DNA of 64,000 nt from Dethiosulfovibrio faecalis (GTDB lineage: Bacteria; Synergistota; Synergistia; Synergistales; Dethiosulfovibrionaceae). Shown in pieces: positions 8,168-16,993 of this stretch. The notes beneath the pieces were generated by a model. It was given only the letters and a program-made list of their open reading frames with translations, was not told where the DNA came from and ran no database searches. The first letter of the stretch is position 1. The number at the start of each line of letters is the position of its first letter. A program made the translations under genes and the position numbers. The stretch covers positions 243,291 through 307,290 of the forward strand of contig NZ_JAKGUE010000002.1 of assembly GCF_021568795.1 (NCBI RefSeq), in the 5' to 3' direction.

Positions 8168-8217
8168 ACGAAAAACGTGAGCCTCCGATCACGTTTTTCG
8201 TGGTCGGAGGCTCACGT
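8168..8217 (-). terminator. Terminator of the two-component operon with an overlapping alternative hairpin
   Basis: A perfect 14-bp stem (8175-8188 with 8204-8217) followed by TTTTT on the minus strand makes a strong intrinsic terminator right after the response regulator. The same stretch also holds a second perfect 13-bp stem (8168-8180 with 8189-8201) that shares bases with the first, so the two are mutually exclusive, as in attenuators. Confidence 0.8.
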
Positions 8218-8222
8218 AGCTG

Positions 8223-8870
8223 TCATCCCAGGTCTATGAGGCCTTCTCTTATGGCGAATCGGGTCAGTTCGGCTATGTTTCCGCAGTCCAGTTTTTCCAT
8301 TATCCTTCTCCTGTGGGTGTCCACAGTGTTCTTGCTGATGTGGAGGGAGGAGGCCACCTCCTTGGTGCTGGACCCCTTAGCCAGAAGCGAAAGCACCTCT
8401 CTTTCCCTGTCGGACAGCAGCGAGGCTTGTGACGGAATCGCCGTGTCCAGCAACTTGAGGTAGTCCTTCATCAGTATGGAAGCTATCTTTGGGCTCAGGT
8501 AGGTCTCTCCGGAGGATACTATGTGTATGGCTCTTATCAGCTCCTCCGAGCTGCCCTCCTTGAGGGCGTATCCCGATGCTCCCGCCTTCAGTATCTCCGC
8601 TATGAGCCTCTTGTCGGCGTGCATTGAGAGGGCCAATATCTTGACGTCTTCCAAGGAGGACTTTATCCTTCTTGAGGCCTCTATGCCGTTCATCTTCGGC
8701 ATGGTGACGTCCATGACTACCACGTCGGGATGGTGCTGTAGCGTGAGCTCCAGGGCCTCCTGTCCCGTCCTGGCCAGAGCCAGCACGTCCAGGTCCTCCT
8801 CTCTGGAGAGTATGTCCCTGACTCCCTCCAGAAACAGCTCGTGATCGTCAGCTATTATGAGCGGTATCAA
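8223..8870 (-). CDS. NarL/LuxR-family response regulator
   Basis: A 215-residue two-domain regulator. The receiver domain has the acidic pair in IIADDHELFLEGV and the phosphoacceptor Asp in VVMDVTMPKMNG; the C-terminal LuxR helix-turn-helix reads LSDREREVLSLLAKGSS and continues through KNTVDTHRRRIMEKL. The start is a TTG at 8870, overlapping the end of the kinase gene by 23 nt, which points to translational coupling. It is the partner of the upstream kinase and, being next to the betaine reductase genes and transcribed towards them, may control them. Confidence 0.93.
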   Translation of the reverse strand: MIPLIIADDHELFLEGVRDILSREEDLDVLALARTGQEALELTLQHHPDVVVMDVTMPKMNGIEASRRIKSSLEDVKILALSMHADKRLIAEILKAGASGYALKEGSSEELIRAIHIVSSGETYLSPKIASILMKDYLKLLDTAIPSQASLLSDREREVLSLLAKGSSTKEVASSLHISKNTVDTHRRRIMEKLDCGNIAELTRFAIREGLIDLG

Positions 8871-9951
8871 GAGGCTCGCCTCTCTCTCCGTGAGACGGCA
8901 TGTTTAGAGGTGCCGTCATAGCTACAGTGGCTCCCTTGCCTGGTTCGGAGATTATCTGTATAGATCCCCCTATGGGGTGAAGTCTCTCCCTGATGCTGAA
9001 GAGCCCGAACCCATCCAGCTTTCCCCATTTGAAGGTGAAGGGAGAGGGGAAGCCTATCCCGTCGTCCTCTACGACGACCTGTATCTTTCCCGGGCCTCTG
9101 TGGACTCTTATCGATACGTGGGATGCCTTGGCGTGTTTGATGACGTTTATGAGCAGTTCTCTGGTCATCTGATATAGGAGGACGCATATCCTGTCGTCTG
9201 CCTGGTGTACGAGGTTTCCCCCCTGGAAGTCGTAGCTTATTCCCTGAGGGGCCAAGAGGTGTTCTGCCAGAGATTCCAAGGCCGGGTTGAGGCCTATATC
9301 GTAGAGGGTTGGGGGGCTCACCTGGAATATCAGTTCCCTGCTCTGGGCTATGACAGTCTCCACCGATTCTATGGCGTTGTCTAACTCCTCTTTGGAGCAG
9401 CCTCTTTCCCTGAGGGACTGTAGCTTATGGAGCAGAGTCACTAGAGAGTGTCCTATAGAATCGTGTATCTGTCCGGCTATGGATCTTCTCGTCTTCTCTT
9501 CCGACAATGTCAGTTGAGCTGCCAATTCACGGAGCTCCTCCCTGTAGTCCAGGAGCTCTTTCTGTTTTTCCCTCAGTTTTTCGTCCGATTTTTTCCATCT
9601 CGTACGGTCCAGGAATATCACCGATACCCGATCCGGCAGAATCGGAAAGGCTATGGCCTCCAGGTACTTGCCTATGGAGGCGCAGTAGCTTTCGCAGTGC
9701 ACCGATCCCTCCGTATTGAGACATTTCATGATGATGTCGTGCCAACAGGGTTCCACGTCGGGCCATACCTCCAGGAACGTCTTGCCGACTATGTCCTCTT
9801 TGGGTGTCCCCATTACCTCTTCGTAGGCCGGATTCACATCGATGAATCGAACCTTCCCCGCCTCCACCTCGTAGAGGGAGATCGGGTCGAAGGTTCTCTC
9901 GAAAAATATCCTGTAGGATAGCTCATCCAGCCCTTTTTCCTGTCTTTTCAT
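8848..9951 (-). CDS. PAS-domain sensor histidine kinase (NarX/DegS-type)
   Basis: A soluble kinase of about 367 residues with no membrane segments. An N-terminal PAS domain (about residues 10-120) is followed by a coiled region, a HisKA_3 dimerisation domain with the phosphorylated His in AGQIHDSIGH, and an HATPase domain with ELLINVIKHAKASH (N box) and VEDDGIGFPS. This type pairs with NarL regulators, and its partner overlaps its 3' end. The PAS domain suggests sensing a cytoplasmic metabolite or redox state. The ATG at 9951 has GGAG at good spacing; an ATG at 9963 is in frame but abuts its ribosome site. Confidence 0.92.
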   Translation of the reverse strand: MKRQEKGLDELSYRIFFERTFDPISLYEVEAGKVRFIDVNPAYEEVMGTPKEDIVGKTFLEVWPDVEPCWHDIIMKCLNTEGSVHCESYCASIGKYLEAIAFPILPDRVSVIFLDRTRWKKSDEKLREKQKELLDYREELRELAAQLTLSEEKTRRSIAGQIHDSIGHSLVTLLHKLQSLRERGCSKEELDNAIESVETVIAQSRELIFQVSPPTLYDIGLNPALESLAEHLLAPQGISYDFQGGNLVHQADDRICVLLYQMTRELLINVIKHAKASHVSIRVHRGPGKIQVVVEDDGIGFPSPFTFKWGKLDGFGLFSIRERLHPIGGSIQIISEPGKGATVAMTAPLNMPSHGERGEPLDTAHNS

Positions 9952-10054
9952 GCGGGTCTCCATCCCCTTCCAGTATAATCATACGGGATTCTTCTCGATG
10001 TTACCATCCGAAAAGCCGCGGCAATAGATACACAGCTTAGGAGGGACTTGGATT

Positions 10055-11251
10055 ATGGGTGTTAGTTTGGTATGTACCGGATGTGGCAAGCAGGTCGACG
10101 ACGAAAAAGCGTTTCGTTGTCCCGGTTGTGACGGTCCGCTGGAGCTACCGGAGATCGTCGGGAGCAGACCGGGCCCCTGGGTTCCCGGAGAGACCCTGAT
10201 AGAGCGATACAAGGACTTTTTCCCTTTCGCAAACGGAAGGGCCGATCTCTCCTTGGGAGAGGGTTTCACCCCTTTGGTAAGGCTCGACGGACTTGGAAAA
10301 AGAATGGGGCTTTCTTCCTTGTTGGGAAAAAACGAGGGGGCGAATCCGACCTGGTCCTTCAAGGACAGGGGAACCCTTGCAGGGGTCGTACATGCCTTGG
10401 AGTCTGGGTACAGCAGGATAGGCACGGTATCCACCGGTAATATGGCCGCCTCCGTGGCGGCATACGGAGCCAAGGCCGGACTGGAGACGGTCATCTTGGT
10501 CGGAAGAGGTCTTCCCAGGGAGAAATTGGGGCCGATCGCCATGTACGGTGCCAGGTTAATAAAGGTGGATGGAGACTACGGTAGGCTCTATTACGAAAGC
10601 CTCAGGCTCGCCAAGGACAGGGATATAGCCTTCATAAACTCGGATGCCCCATTCCGGGTGGCCGGATCGAGGACCATCGCCTACGAGATATGCGAACAGT
10701 TGAACTTTACCGTGCCCGACTGGGTGTTGATACCTGTGAGTGCGGGAGGAAACTTCAGAGGAATAGCCAGGGGTTTCAGGGAATTTTTCCTATCCGGCCT
10801 GATAGACAGGGTGCCTAGGCTTATGGCGGTTCAGGCCGACGGCTGTTCTCCGGTCGTAAGGGCCTTCGAGGAGGGAAGTCCAAAGGTCGGCAGGTTTGAC
10901 TCTCCCCACACAGTGGCCCATGCCATAGAGAATCCCTTTCCTCCCAGCGGCAACGAGGTCCTTCGCCTCGTCAGAGAGAACGGATGGAGCTGCCGGGCTG
11001 TCTCGGAGGATTCCATACTGGATGCCCAGAGGGAGCTGGCGATGGAGGGTTTGTTCGTGCAGCCTGCCTCGGCGGTCTCCTTGGCTGCCTTGAAGGATGC
11101 CGTCAGAGACGGTCTGGTCGAGTCAGGCCAGTCCGCAGCACTGGTGTTGACCGGAAGCGGCCTCAAATATACGGCGGTGTTCGGACAGCACGATCTGACC
11201 TGGGAGGAAAGCACCCTGGAAAATCTGGGAAACGCTTTGGACCGACGGTAA
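10055..11251 (+). CDS. thrC: Threonine synthase
   Basis: A 398-residue PLP enzyme converting O-phosphohomoserine to threonine. The N-terminus has a small zinc-ribbon-like CxxC...CxxC (CTGCGK and CPGCDG), seen in one class of threonine synthases. The PLP lysine lies in TWSFKDRGTLAG, and the phosphate-binding loop region is VSTGNMAASVAAYG. The start ATG at 10055 has an AGGAGG site 12 nt upstream. It stands alone, divergent from the kinase gene and ending in a shared bidirectional terminator. Confidence 0.9.
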   Translation: MGVSLVCTGCGKQVDDEKAFRCPGCDGPLELPEIVGSRPGPWVPGETLIERYKDFFPFANGRADLSLGEGFTPLVRLDGLGKRMGLSSLLGKNEGANPTWSFKDRGTLAGVVHALESGYSRIGTVSTGNMAASVAAYGAKAGLETVILVGRGLPREKLGPIAMYGARLIKVDGDYGRLYYESLRLAKDRDIAFINSDAPFRVAGSRTIAYEICEQLNFTVPDWVLIPVSAGGNFRGIARGFREFFLSGLIDRVPRLMAVQADGCSPVVRAFEEGSPKVGRFDSPHTVAHAIENPFPPSGNEVLRLVRENGWSCRAVSEDSILDAQRELAMEGLFVQPASAVSLAALKDAVRDGLVESGQSAALVLTGSGLKYTAVFGQHDLTWEESTLENLGNALDRR

Positions 11252-11256
11252 AACGA

Positions 11257-11293
11257 TCGGCGAGGACGGAAATCACACCTCCGTCCTCGCCGA
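11257..11293. terminator. Bidirectional terminator between thrC and the TusA-like gene
   Basis: A perfect 14-bp stem (11257-11270 with 11280-11293) has a 9-nt loop and lies between two converging genes. T-runs are short on both sides. Confidence 0.75.
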
Positions 11294-11310
11294 TTATCGG
11301 TCTCTATCTC

Positions 11311-11532
11311 CTATTTACGGGAGAACGTGACCTTGTACTCTCCGTTTTGTTCCTCCCAGGTTGCCGACCATCCCTTGCTCTTACCGAACCTCTCGACGTT
11401 GTTTCTGGCCGTCTCCGTGTCCACCAGGATGGACACTACGTCAGAGGATGCCTTGTCCAGGGCCTTTTTTGTCTCCAGGACAGGCTGAGGGCAGGAAAGC
11501 CCTCTGGCGTCCACCGTAGTCTCCGAAGCCAT
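11311..11532 (-). CDS. TusA/YedF-like sulfur or selenium carrier protein
   Basis: A 73-residue protein of the SirA/TusA/YedF family. ARGLSCPQPVLETKKAL holds the single conserved Cys in the CPxP motif that carries persulfide or selenide-level sulfur. The ATG at 11532 is chosen because it begins the family-like sequence (ASETTVDARGL) and has GAGGAGG upstream; the frame is open further but without a good start. It sits 14 nt after a YedE-like transporter, a pairing widely found with selenium metabolism genes. In an organism that makes selenoproteins, a role in selenium supply is reasonable but not proven here. Confidence 0.85.
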   Translation of the reverse strand: MASETTVDARGLSCPQPVLETKKALDKASSDVVSILVDTETARNNVERFGKSKGWSATWEEQNGEYKVTFSRK

Positions 11533-11546
11533 ATCGAGATCCCTCC

Positions 11547-12638
11547 TCAGTCCAATTTCTGGCGCATCATAAAGCCGATTGCCAGACAGAATATCATCCC
11601 TACTACCCAAGCTCCCGGTGCGTAGGGGGTTATGCCGTTAGGTGAGCTGGCCAGGGAGAAGTTGTGGGCTATCCCCGCTCCGGCTATCATGCCCAGTACG
11701 AAGACCGCTGCGTCTCCGTCTCCCTCTCCACTCATGATGAGCTGCCTACCGGGACACCCTCCGGCGAGGGTGAAACACAGACCGGCCAGAACCATCCCGA
11801 GGAAGTTCCAAAGGCCGTTCGTATGGGCCACAGGCTGACCGGCAAAGCCCGGTTTGAACAGTCCCAGTGCGTAGTTAGTCGCGACCGCGGCGATCAAGAG
11901 GGCTATTATACCGTTGAACAGGTGGGAGTCCTTCAGCATGAAAAGGTCTCGGACCGAGCCGACCGTGCAGAATCGGCTTCTCTGGGCCAGCCACCCTATG
12001 GCCAAACCCACTGCCATAGAGACCACCCAAGGAGCGTACATCGATCCTGGCCCCTTGGCGGAGAAGAATATCGGGCCCGAACCTTCCGCCCCGAATTTAG
12101 GGGCTATCAGGAGAAGAGCCAAAAGCCCAAGGGCCATCAGGGGCATCATCAGTCCCGAGCCCCTCTCTTCCGAGTGGCTTCTTCCCAGGCTGAACCCCCT
12201 CCAGAGGAAGAATATGCCTATCCCTATGCCTACGAAAAGACCGGCCAGCCCAAACAGGGCGTTCCAGTCTCCTCCTGCCAGTCTGAGATAACCTCTCCAG
12301 GGACATCCCAGGAAGATCAGGGCCCCTATCATGGCGAACATCCCCAGGAAGAATCGGACCACCGGAGACGAACCGGATCTGGGTCTGTATTCTCCAAAGG
12401 CTATGGCGGAGAGGAAGGCTCCCAATATTATCCCCATTATCTCCGGTCTGAGATACTGGACCACTCCGGCCCTGTGCAGTCCTAGGGCACCGGCTATGTC
12501 CCTCTCGAAACAGGCTACGCATATACCCATATTGCCCGGATTTCCCCAGTGGACCAACAGAGGAGCCAGAACCCCTACGGCGATTCCCGCTACGATAGGA
12601 CCCATCCTGGACAACAGGATCCTGTCCAAACCTTTCAT
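11547..12638 (-). CDS. yedE: YeeE/YedE-family selenium or sulfur-compound transporter
   Basis: A 363-residue membrane protein with about ten helices and two YeeE/YedE repeats. Typical patterns include GLAIGWLAQRSRFCTVGSVRD in the second repeat, GGCPGRQLIMSGEGDGDA, and the matching CVACFERDIAGALGLH and GCPWRGYLRLAGGDWNA in the first. Conserved Cys residues are thought to pass thiosulfate-like sulfur, or selenium in YedE. Start at 12638 is preceded by AGAGGTG; a GTG at 12650 is the alternative. It is followed by the TusA-like carrier, making a transporter/carrier pair likely dedicated to selenium supply for the Grd selenoproteins. Confidence 0.88.
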   Translation of the reverse strand: MKGLDRILLSRMGPIVAGIAVGVLAPLLVHWGNPGNMGICVACFERDIAGALGLHRAGVVQYLRPEIMGIILGAFLSAIAFGEYRPRSGSSPVVRFFLGMFAMIGALIFLGCPWRGYLRLAGGDWNALFGLAGLFVGIGIGIFFLWRGFSLGRSHSEERGSGLMMPLMALGLLALLLIAPKFGAEGSGPIFFSAKGPGSMYAPWVVSMAVGLAIGWLAQRSRFCTVGSVRDLFMLKDSHLFNGIIALLIAAVATNYALGLFKPGFAGQPVAHTNGLWNFLGMVLAGLCFTLAGGCPGRQLIMSGEGDGDAAVFVLGMIAGAGIAHNFSLASSPNGITPYAPGAWVVGMIFCLAIGFMMRQKLD

Positions 12639-12853
12639 ATCGACGAACACCTCTTCTTTCGACTTGAATTGTCCCTAGAAACGACACGGATAAAAGCTGA
12701 AACGAAATACTAAACGACGGTATCAGAGGATATTTATTACCTCCTTTATAGGGCTTATTCTTTGAAATTATAGATCAGGCGAGGGAATTGTTCAACCCGA
12801 TCCTTGCCTACCTTCAGGGGTGGCGTTATCATGACCTAGATAAAGGTTGGGAG

Positions 12854-13081
12854 GTGTGTGTCATACGCTGTTTAGCCACTTTCGACGTTACCAGCATGGC
12901 TATAATGTTCGAGCGGCTTTTTCGCAAAAAGGGCCTCAACGTCAAGGTCGTTCCGGTGCCCAGAAGTCTTTCGTCGAGCTGTGGGTTGGCCTGCGAATAT
13001 CCTTGCGATGACGAGCAGGAAATACGATCCATCTGTGCCGATAGGGATATCGACGTTATCGGTTGGCATCGTCTGGACTGA
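12854..13081 (+). CDS. Putative Se/S carrier-like protein (DUF3343 family)
   Basis: About 75 residues. The pattern CLATFDVTSMAIMFERLF, then VKVVPVPRSLSSSCGLACEY, matches the DUF3343 / putative Se-S carrier family, where the Ser-Cys-Gly motif is conserved. The frame is open from a TTG at 12790, but family proteins begin close to the first beta strand, so a GTG at 12854 with AAAGG upstream is preferred. It is divergent from the yedE-tusA pair, supporting a shared role in selenium handling. Function of the family is not experimentally settled. Confidence 0.7.
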   Translation: MCVIRCLATFDVTSMAIMFERLFRKKGLNVKVVPVPRSLSSSCGLACEYPCDDEQEIRSICADRDIDVIGWHRLD

Positions 13082-13099
13082 AGGGATTGATAGATAGAG

Positions 13100-13291
13100 A
13101 TGTTGGACAGAAGGTTGATAGAGGAGATGCGTAACACCGCCGGGGCAAGCGATCTGGAGGGAGCTCAGGCTGCTGCTGCTGTGTACGAAAGGATGTTGTC
13201 CATGAAGGAAGGCCAGTCCATGACGGTCCAGTTCGAGCCGGGAGAGGATTTTTCGATAAAGTGTGTTCCCGGTGGCTATGATATAGGCTGA
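13100..13291 (+). CDS. Small hypothetical protein between the Se carrier and SUI1-like genes
   Basis: A 63-residue protein, mostly helical at the N-terminus (RRLIEEMRNT...AAAVYERML) followed by a short beta-like half rich in Gly and Asp. I do not recognise a family. ATG at 13100; its stop overlaps the start of the next gene by one base (TGATG), so it is translated in step with the SUI1-like gene and is probably real. Confidence 0.6.
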   Translation: MLDRRLIEEMRNTAGASDLEGAQAAAAVYERMLSMKEGQSMTVQFEPGEDFSIKCVPGGYDIG

Positions 13292-13701
13292 TGGCCAGGG
13301 ATAAGAAACGCAGAGTTCCCCTGGCGGAGGAGCTTCCCACAGGGGAGGATGCCTTTGCCGAGGCCGCTGCCTCTCTGGGATTCGACGCTCGTTTCGAGAA
13401 TGATTCCCTTTCGGGCGATAAGGAGTTACCCAAAGATGATTCTCCCTCCGACATCTCGGATTTCCTGAAAGGAAGAAAGGCTGGGCTCAGAATAGAGAGA
13501 AAGGGTCGACGGGGAAAGACGGTGACCCTGGTTGAGGGACTGGGCTTGGACGATGTCTCTCTGAAGTCGGTGGCCAAAGAGCTGAGAAAAGCCCTGGGCT
13601 GCGGATCCTCCGTTGAGGATTCCAGAGTGGTGCTTCAGGGAGACAACCGGGAACGAGCTGGTCGTTGGCTATCGGACCGAGGCGTTCGGGTTAGAGTTTG
13701 A
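13291..13701 (+). CDS. SUI1/YciH-family translation-initiation-like protein
   Basis: A 136-residue protein whose C-terminal half (about residues 60-136) has the eIF1/SUI1 fold pattern: GLRIERKGRRGKTVTLVEGL, then VAKELRKALGCGSSVEDSR and VVLQGDNRERAGRWLSDRG. In bacteria these YciH-type proteins can affect start-site choice on the 30S subunit. The N-terminal 55 residues are charged and probably disordered. It overlaps the small gene before it and is followed 29 nt later by transketolase. Confidence 0.82.
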   Translation: MARDKKRRVPLAEELPTGEDAFAEAAASLGFDARFENDSLSGDKELPKDDSPSDISDFLKGRKAGLRIERKGRRGKTVTLVEGLGLDDVSLKSVAKELRKALGCGSSVEDSRVVLQGDNRERAGRWLSDRGVRVRV

Positions 13702-13730
13702 CGCCGCTGCGTCGAGGAGGGTTCATACGA

Positions 13731-15638
13731 ATGGTAAAGTACGACTTGAACGACGTTAAATTGAACGAGATGGAGGAGGCCGCACGACGGTGTTCCGGGT
13801 TGGCAGTGTCCATGGTGGCCAGGGCCAAGAGCGGTCATCCGGCGGGATCCCTGTCGAGCATGAAGCTCTACCTGGCGGCCTACGACGTTGCGGATTTGAC
13901 CCCGGAAAACTGCGACGGAACCGACAGAGACTACGTGGTGATAAGTCACGGACATACCTCCCCGGCGGCCTACGCGGTGTTGGCCCATAACGGTTTCGTG
14001 GACCCCCTAGAGGCTGTCGCCGATTTCAGACGGTGCGGCAGCGCCTTTCAGGGACACGTGGAGAGAGCCATCCCGGGAATCGACTGGGGCAGCGGCAACC
14101 TCGGACAGGGACTCTCCGCCGGCGTCGGTTACGGATTGGCCCTTAAGAAGAGGGGGCTCGACCGTCACGTCTACGTCCTCATGGGAGACGGGGAGCAGCC
14201 CAAGGGACAGCTAGCCGAGGCCAGACGAATAGCGGTGGCCCACGGCATAAAGGACATAACCGTTCTGGTGGACATGAACGATATCCAGATATCCGGCAGG
14301 ACAGAGGATGTCATGCCGGTAAACGTCGAGGACCTCTGGAAGGCCGACGGCTGGGCCGTATTGAAGGCAGACGGCCACGACTTCCGTTCGATCTACCGTG
14401 CCATGGAAAAGGCTCAGGGCATGGACGTTCCGGCGGTCATCCTGTGCAGTACCGTGATGGGCAAGGGCGTCTCCTTCATGGAGGACCGTCCGGACTACCA
14501 CGGCAAGGCCGCCACCGGAGATCTGTACCGTCAGGCGATGGAGGAGCTAGGTCAGCCCGATATCCTTGTCGAGGCCGCCTCTTTGGGCGACCAGGTTCAC
14601 TATAGGGGAAGATCGGTGGAGGTTCCCGCAGTGTCCGTAGATACCGGGTCTCCAAGGACCTACGGAATAGAGGAAAAGGTGGATAACCGCTCCGGATTCG
14701 GCAATGCCCTGGCCGATCTGGGATCGCTTAACTGTGGCGTGGAGGGCCGGACTCCCATACTGGTTTTCGACTGCGATCTGGCAGGGTCGGTCAAGACGGC
14801 CTCTTTCGCCAAGGTCTGTCCTGATGGCTTCGTCCAGTGCGGCATACAGGAGCACTCCACCGCCACCGTGGCCGGGGCCGCAAGCTGCTGCGGAGTTATC
14901 CCCGTATGGGCCGATTTTGGGGTTTTCGGCCTTGCCGAGGCCTACAACCAGCAGAGGCTCAACGACATAAACCACGGCAACCTGAAGCTGGCACTGACCC
15001 ATGTGGGACTGGACGTGGGAGAGGACGGCATGACCCATCAGTGCATAGACTACGTGTCTCTTCTGGCCAATACCTTCGGATGGAAGCTCGTGGTGCCCTC
15101 CGACCCCAACCAGGCGGATCGGGCCACCAGATGGGCTTTGGCCGAGAGGGGCAACGTGTGTCTAGCCATGGGACGCAGCACTCTGCACCCCCTGTCGGAC
15201 GGCAAGGGCAATCCCTTCTTCGGGGGAGGCGAGGCTTTCCGATACGGCGATGCACATCTTCTGAGAGACGGCGACGACTGTACCGTTCTAGCCCTGGGAG
15301 CCATGGCGTCGAAGGCTATGGAGGCGGCGGATCGTCTGTCCGACAAGGGGATTGAGGTCAAGGTCTATGCCGTGTCCTGCCCTCTGGAGGTGGACATGGA
15401 TGCCCTGAAGGACGCCTGTTCCACCGGGAAGGTGATAGCCCTGGAGGACCACTGTGCCAGGACCGGCATGGGCTCGATATGGTCTTCCGCAGCGGCCGAG
15501 GCCGGCCTGACCGGACGTTGGAGCTTCATGGGAGTCAAACGTTACGGAGACTCTGGCCCCAGTTCGGACGTTTACGAGGCAATGGGACTTTCCTCCGAAG
15601 GCCTGGTGGCCGAGGTGGAGAGACTCCTTCGGGGATAG
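13731..15638 (+). CDS. tkt: Transketolase
   Basis: A full-length single-chain transketolase of 635 residues, moving two-carbon units between sugar phosphates with thiamine diphosphate. The N-terminal TPP domain shows GSGNLGQGLSAGVGYG and MGDGEQPKGQLAEARR; the pyrimidine-binding domain shows FVQCGIQEHSTATVAGAAS; a C-terminal transketolase domain closes the chain. The ATG at 13731 is chosen over an upstream TTG at 13698, because GAGGAGG lies 10 nt before it. It overlaps no neighbour but abuts trmI with 1 nt between them. Confidence 0.9.
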   Translation: MVKYDLNDVKLNEMEEAARRCSGLAVSMVARAKSGHPAGSLSSMKLYLAAYDVADLTPENCDGTDRDYVVISHGHTSPAAYAVLAHNGFVDPLEAVADFRRCGSAFQGHVERAIPGIDWGSGNLGQGLSAGVGYGLALKKRGLDRHVYVLMGDGEQPKGQLAEARRIAVAHGIKDITVLVDMNDIQISGRTEDVMPVNVEDLWKADGWAVLKADGHDFRSIYRAMEKAQGMDVPAVILCSTVMGKGVSFMEDRPDYHGKAATGDLYRQAMEELGQPDILVEAASLGDQVHYRGRSVEVPAVSVDTGSPRTYGIEEKVDNRSGFGNALADLGSLNCGVEGRTPILVFDCDLAGSVKTASFAKVCPDGFVQCGIQEHSTATVAGAASCCGVIPVWADFGVFGLAEAYNQQRLNDINHGNLKLALTHVGLDVGEDGMTHQCIDYVSLLANTFGWKLVVPSDPNQADRATRWALAERGNVCLAMGRSTLHPLSDGKGNPFFGGGEAFRYGDAHLLRDGDDCTVLALGAMASKAMEAADRLSDKGIEVKVYAVSCPLEVDMDALKDACSTGKVIALEDHCARTGMGSIWSSAAAEAGLTGRWSFMGVKRYGDSGPSSDVYEAMGLSSEGLVAEVERLLRG

Positions 15639-15639
15639 A

Positions 15640-16446
15640 ATGGCTAAACCCATAGAGGAGGGAGACTACGTCAGGCTCTGGGCCTCTAACAAAAAAGGAG
15701 ACTCTTTTCTGATCCGTCTCGCCAAAGGGGGGTCTCTGGGGAGCAGGATGGGGGCCGTCCGTCACGACGACGTACTAGCCGCAGGTTTCGGAGGCGAGGT
15801 CCTCTCTACGAAGGGAGAGAGGTTCTTCGTAGTGAGGCCTACCGTCTCCGATTTCTGCCGAAAGATACACAGGGTCACCCAGGTGGTCTATCCGAAGGAC
15901 GCCGGAGTTCTGATCACCTCGTTGGACATCCGGCCCGGAGCCTCCGTGTTGGAATGTGGCTCCGGCTCCGGAGGCATGACGGTATTTTTCGCCCATTTCG
16001 TGGGGGCCGAGGGCAGGGTCTACAGCTACGACGTTCGGGAGGATCATCAGAAGGTCGCCATGGATAACTGTAGACGCTGGGGGGTGGACGATAGGGTCCT
16101 CTTCAGGGTCGCCGACGTGGAGGAGACGGGTTTCCAAGAAAGGGATCTGGACGCTCTGTTCCTGGACGTGCGTTGTCCCTGGAAGATCGTGGACTCCGCC
16201 GTGTCTGCCCTGGCTTCTGGAGGTCGGCTTGCCGTCTTGGTCCCCACGGTCAACCAGGTGGAGATGGTGCTGGAAAGCCTTAGGGAGGCGGGATGTGCCG
16301 ATCTGGTCGTTACCGAGACCTCTCAGAGAAACTGGAAAACCAATCCCAAGAGGCTTCGTCCGGAAGATTCCATGGTCGCCCATACCGGGTTCATGGTGTT
16401 TGCCTCAACCTTGAAGGCGGGGGTGGCTCCCGATGAGTACTGGTGA
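15640..16446 (+). CDS. trmI: tRNA (adenine-N1)-methyltransferase TrmI
   Basis: A 268-residue class I methyltransferase making m1A58 in the T-loop of tRNA. An N-terminal beta domain is followed by the Rossmann domain with the SAM loop VLECGSGSGGMTVFFA, the acidic SAM contact in VYSYDVREDHQ, and the LFLDVRCPWKIVD motif. The start follows the transketolase stop by one base, and its end overlaps queH by 14 nt, so it sits in a tight operon. Confidence 0.9.
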   Translation: MAKPIEEGDYVRLWASNKKGDSFLIRLAKGGSLGSRMGAVRHDDVLAAGFGGEVLSTKGERFFVVRPTVSDFCRKIHRVTQVVYPKDAGVLITSLDIRPGASVLECGSGSGGMTVFFAHFVGAEGRVYSYDVREDHQKVAMDNCRRWGVDDRVLFRVADVEETGFQERDLDALFLDVRCPWKIVDSAVSALASGGRLAVLVPTVNQVEMVLESLREAGCADLVVTETSQRNWKTNPKRLRPEDSMVAHTGFMVFASTLKAGVAPDEYW

Positions 16447-16993
16447 TGCCAAAAGAATTCTTCTCCATATATGCTGCGGTCCGGACGCCACCGTTCCCTG
16501 GCCGGAGCTGGCCTTGGAGGGGTTCGACGTCACCGGCTTCTTCTACGGTGGCAACATCCATCCGGCAGGCGAATATACCCGAAGGTTAGAGGCGGTCGAG
16601 GCCGTTGCCAGGAGTAACTCCGGAAATCTGGCTCCCTGTCGGTATCTGACCGATCCCTGGTTCGAGGCGGTGAGGGGGCTGGAGGGTGAGCCTGAGGGGG
16701 GACGGCGTTGTTCCGTCTGTTTCAGGGTTCAGCTAAAGGCGGCAGCCGAGGCCGCATCTGAGCTCGGAATCGATCGACTGACAACCACCTTGACCATAAG
16801 CCCCCACAAGGACCCCGAGTTAATAAACTCCATCGGCAGAGAAGAGGCGGATAGATTGGGCCTTCTCTGGGAGGACCGGGTATGGCGCAAGAGAGACGGG
16901 TTCCTACGGTCCGTGAGAGAGAGCCGTCGTCTCGGGGTCTATCGCCAGAATTACTGCGGATGCATATACAGCATGAGGAATCGAGATGAGTAG
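16433..16993 (+). CDS. queH: Epoxyqueuosine reductase QueH
   Basis: A 186-residue member of the QueH (former DUF208) family, which reduces epoxyqueuosine to queuosine in tRNA without cobalamin. Metal and Fe-S ligands are visible as LLHICCGPDATVPW at the N-terminus, the paired Cys in RRCSVCFRVQLKAAAEA, and a C-terminal NYCGCIYS. The TLTISPHKD stretch is also family-like. It overlaps both trmI and the following gene. Confidence 0.92.
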   Translation: MSTGDAKRILLHICCGPDATVPWPELALEGFDVTGFFYGGNIHPAGEYTRRLEAVEAVARSNSGNLAPCRYLTDPWFEAVRGLEGEPEGGRRCSVCFRVQLKAAAEAASELGIDRLTTTLTISPHKDPELINSIGREEADRLGLLWEDRVWRKRDGFLRSVRESRRLGVYRQNYCGCIYSMRNRDE

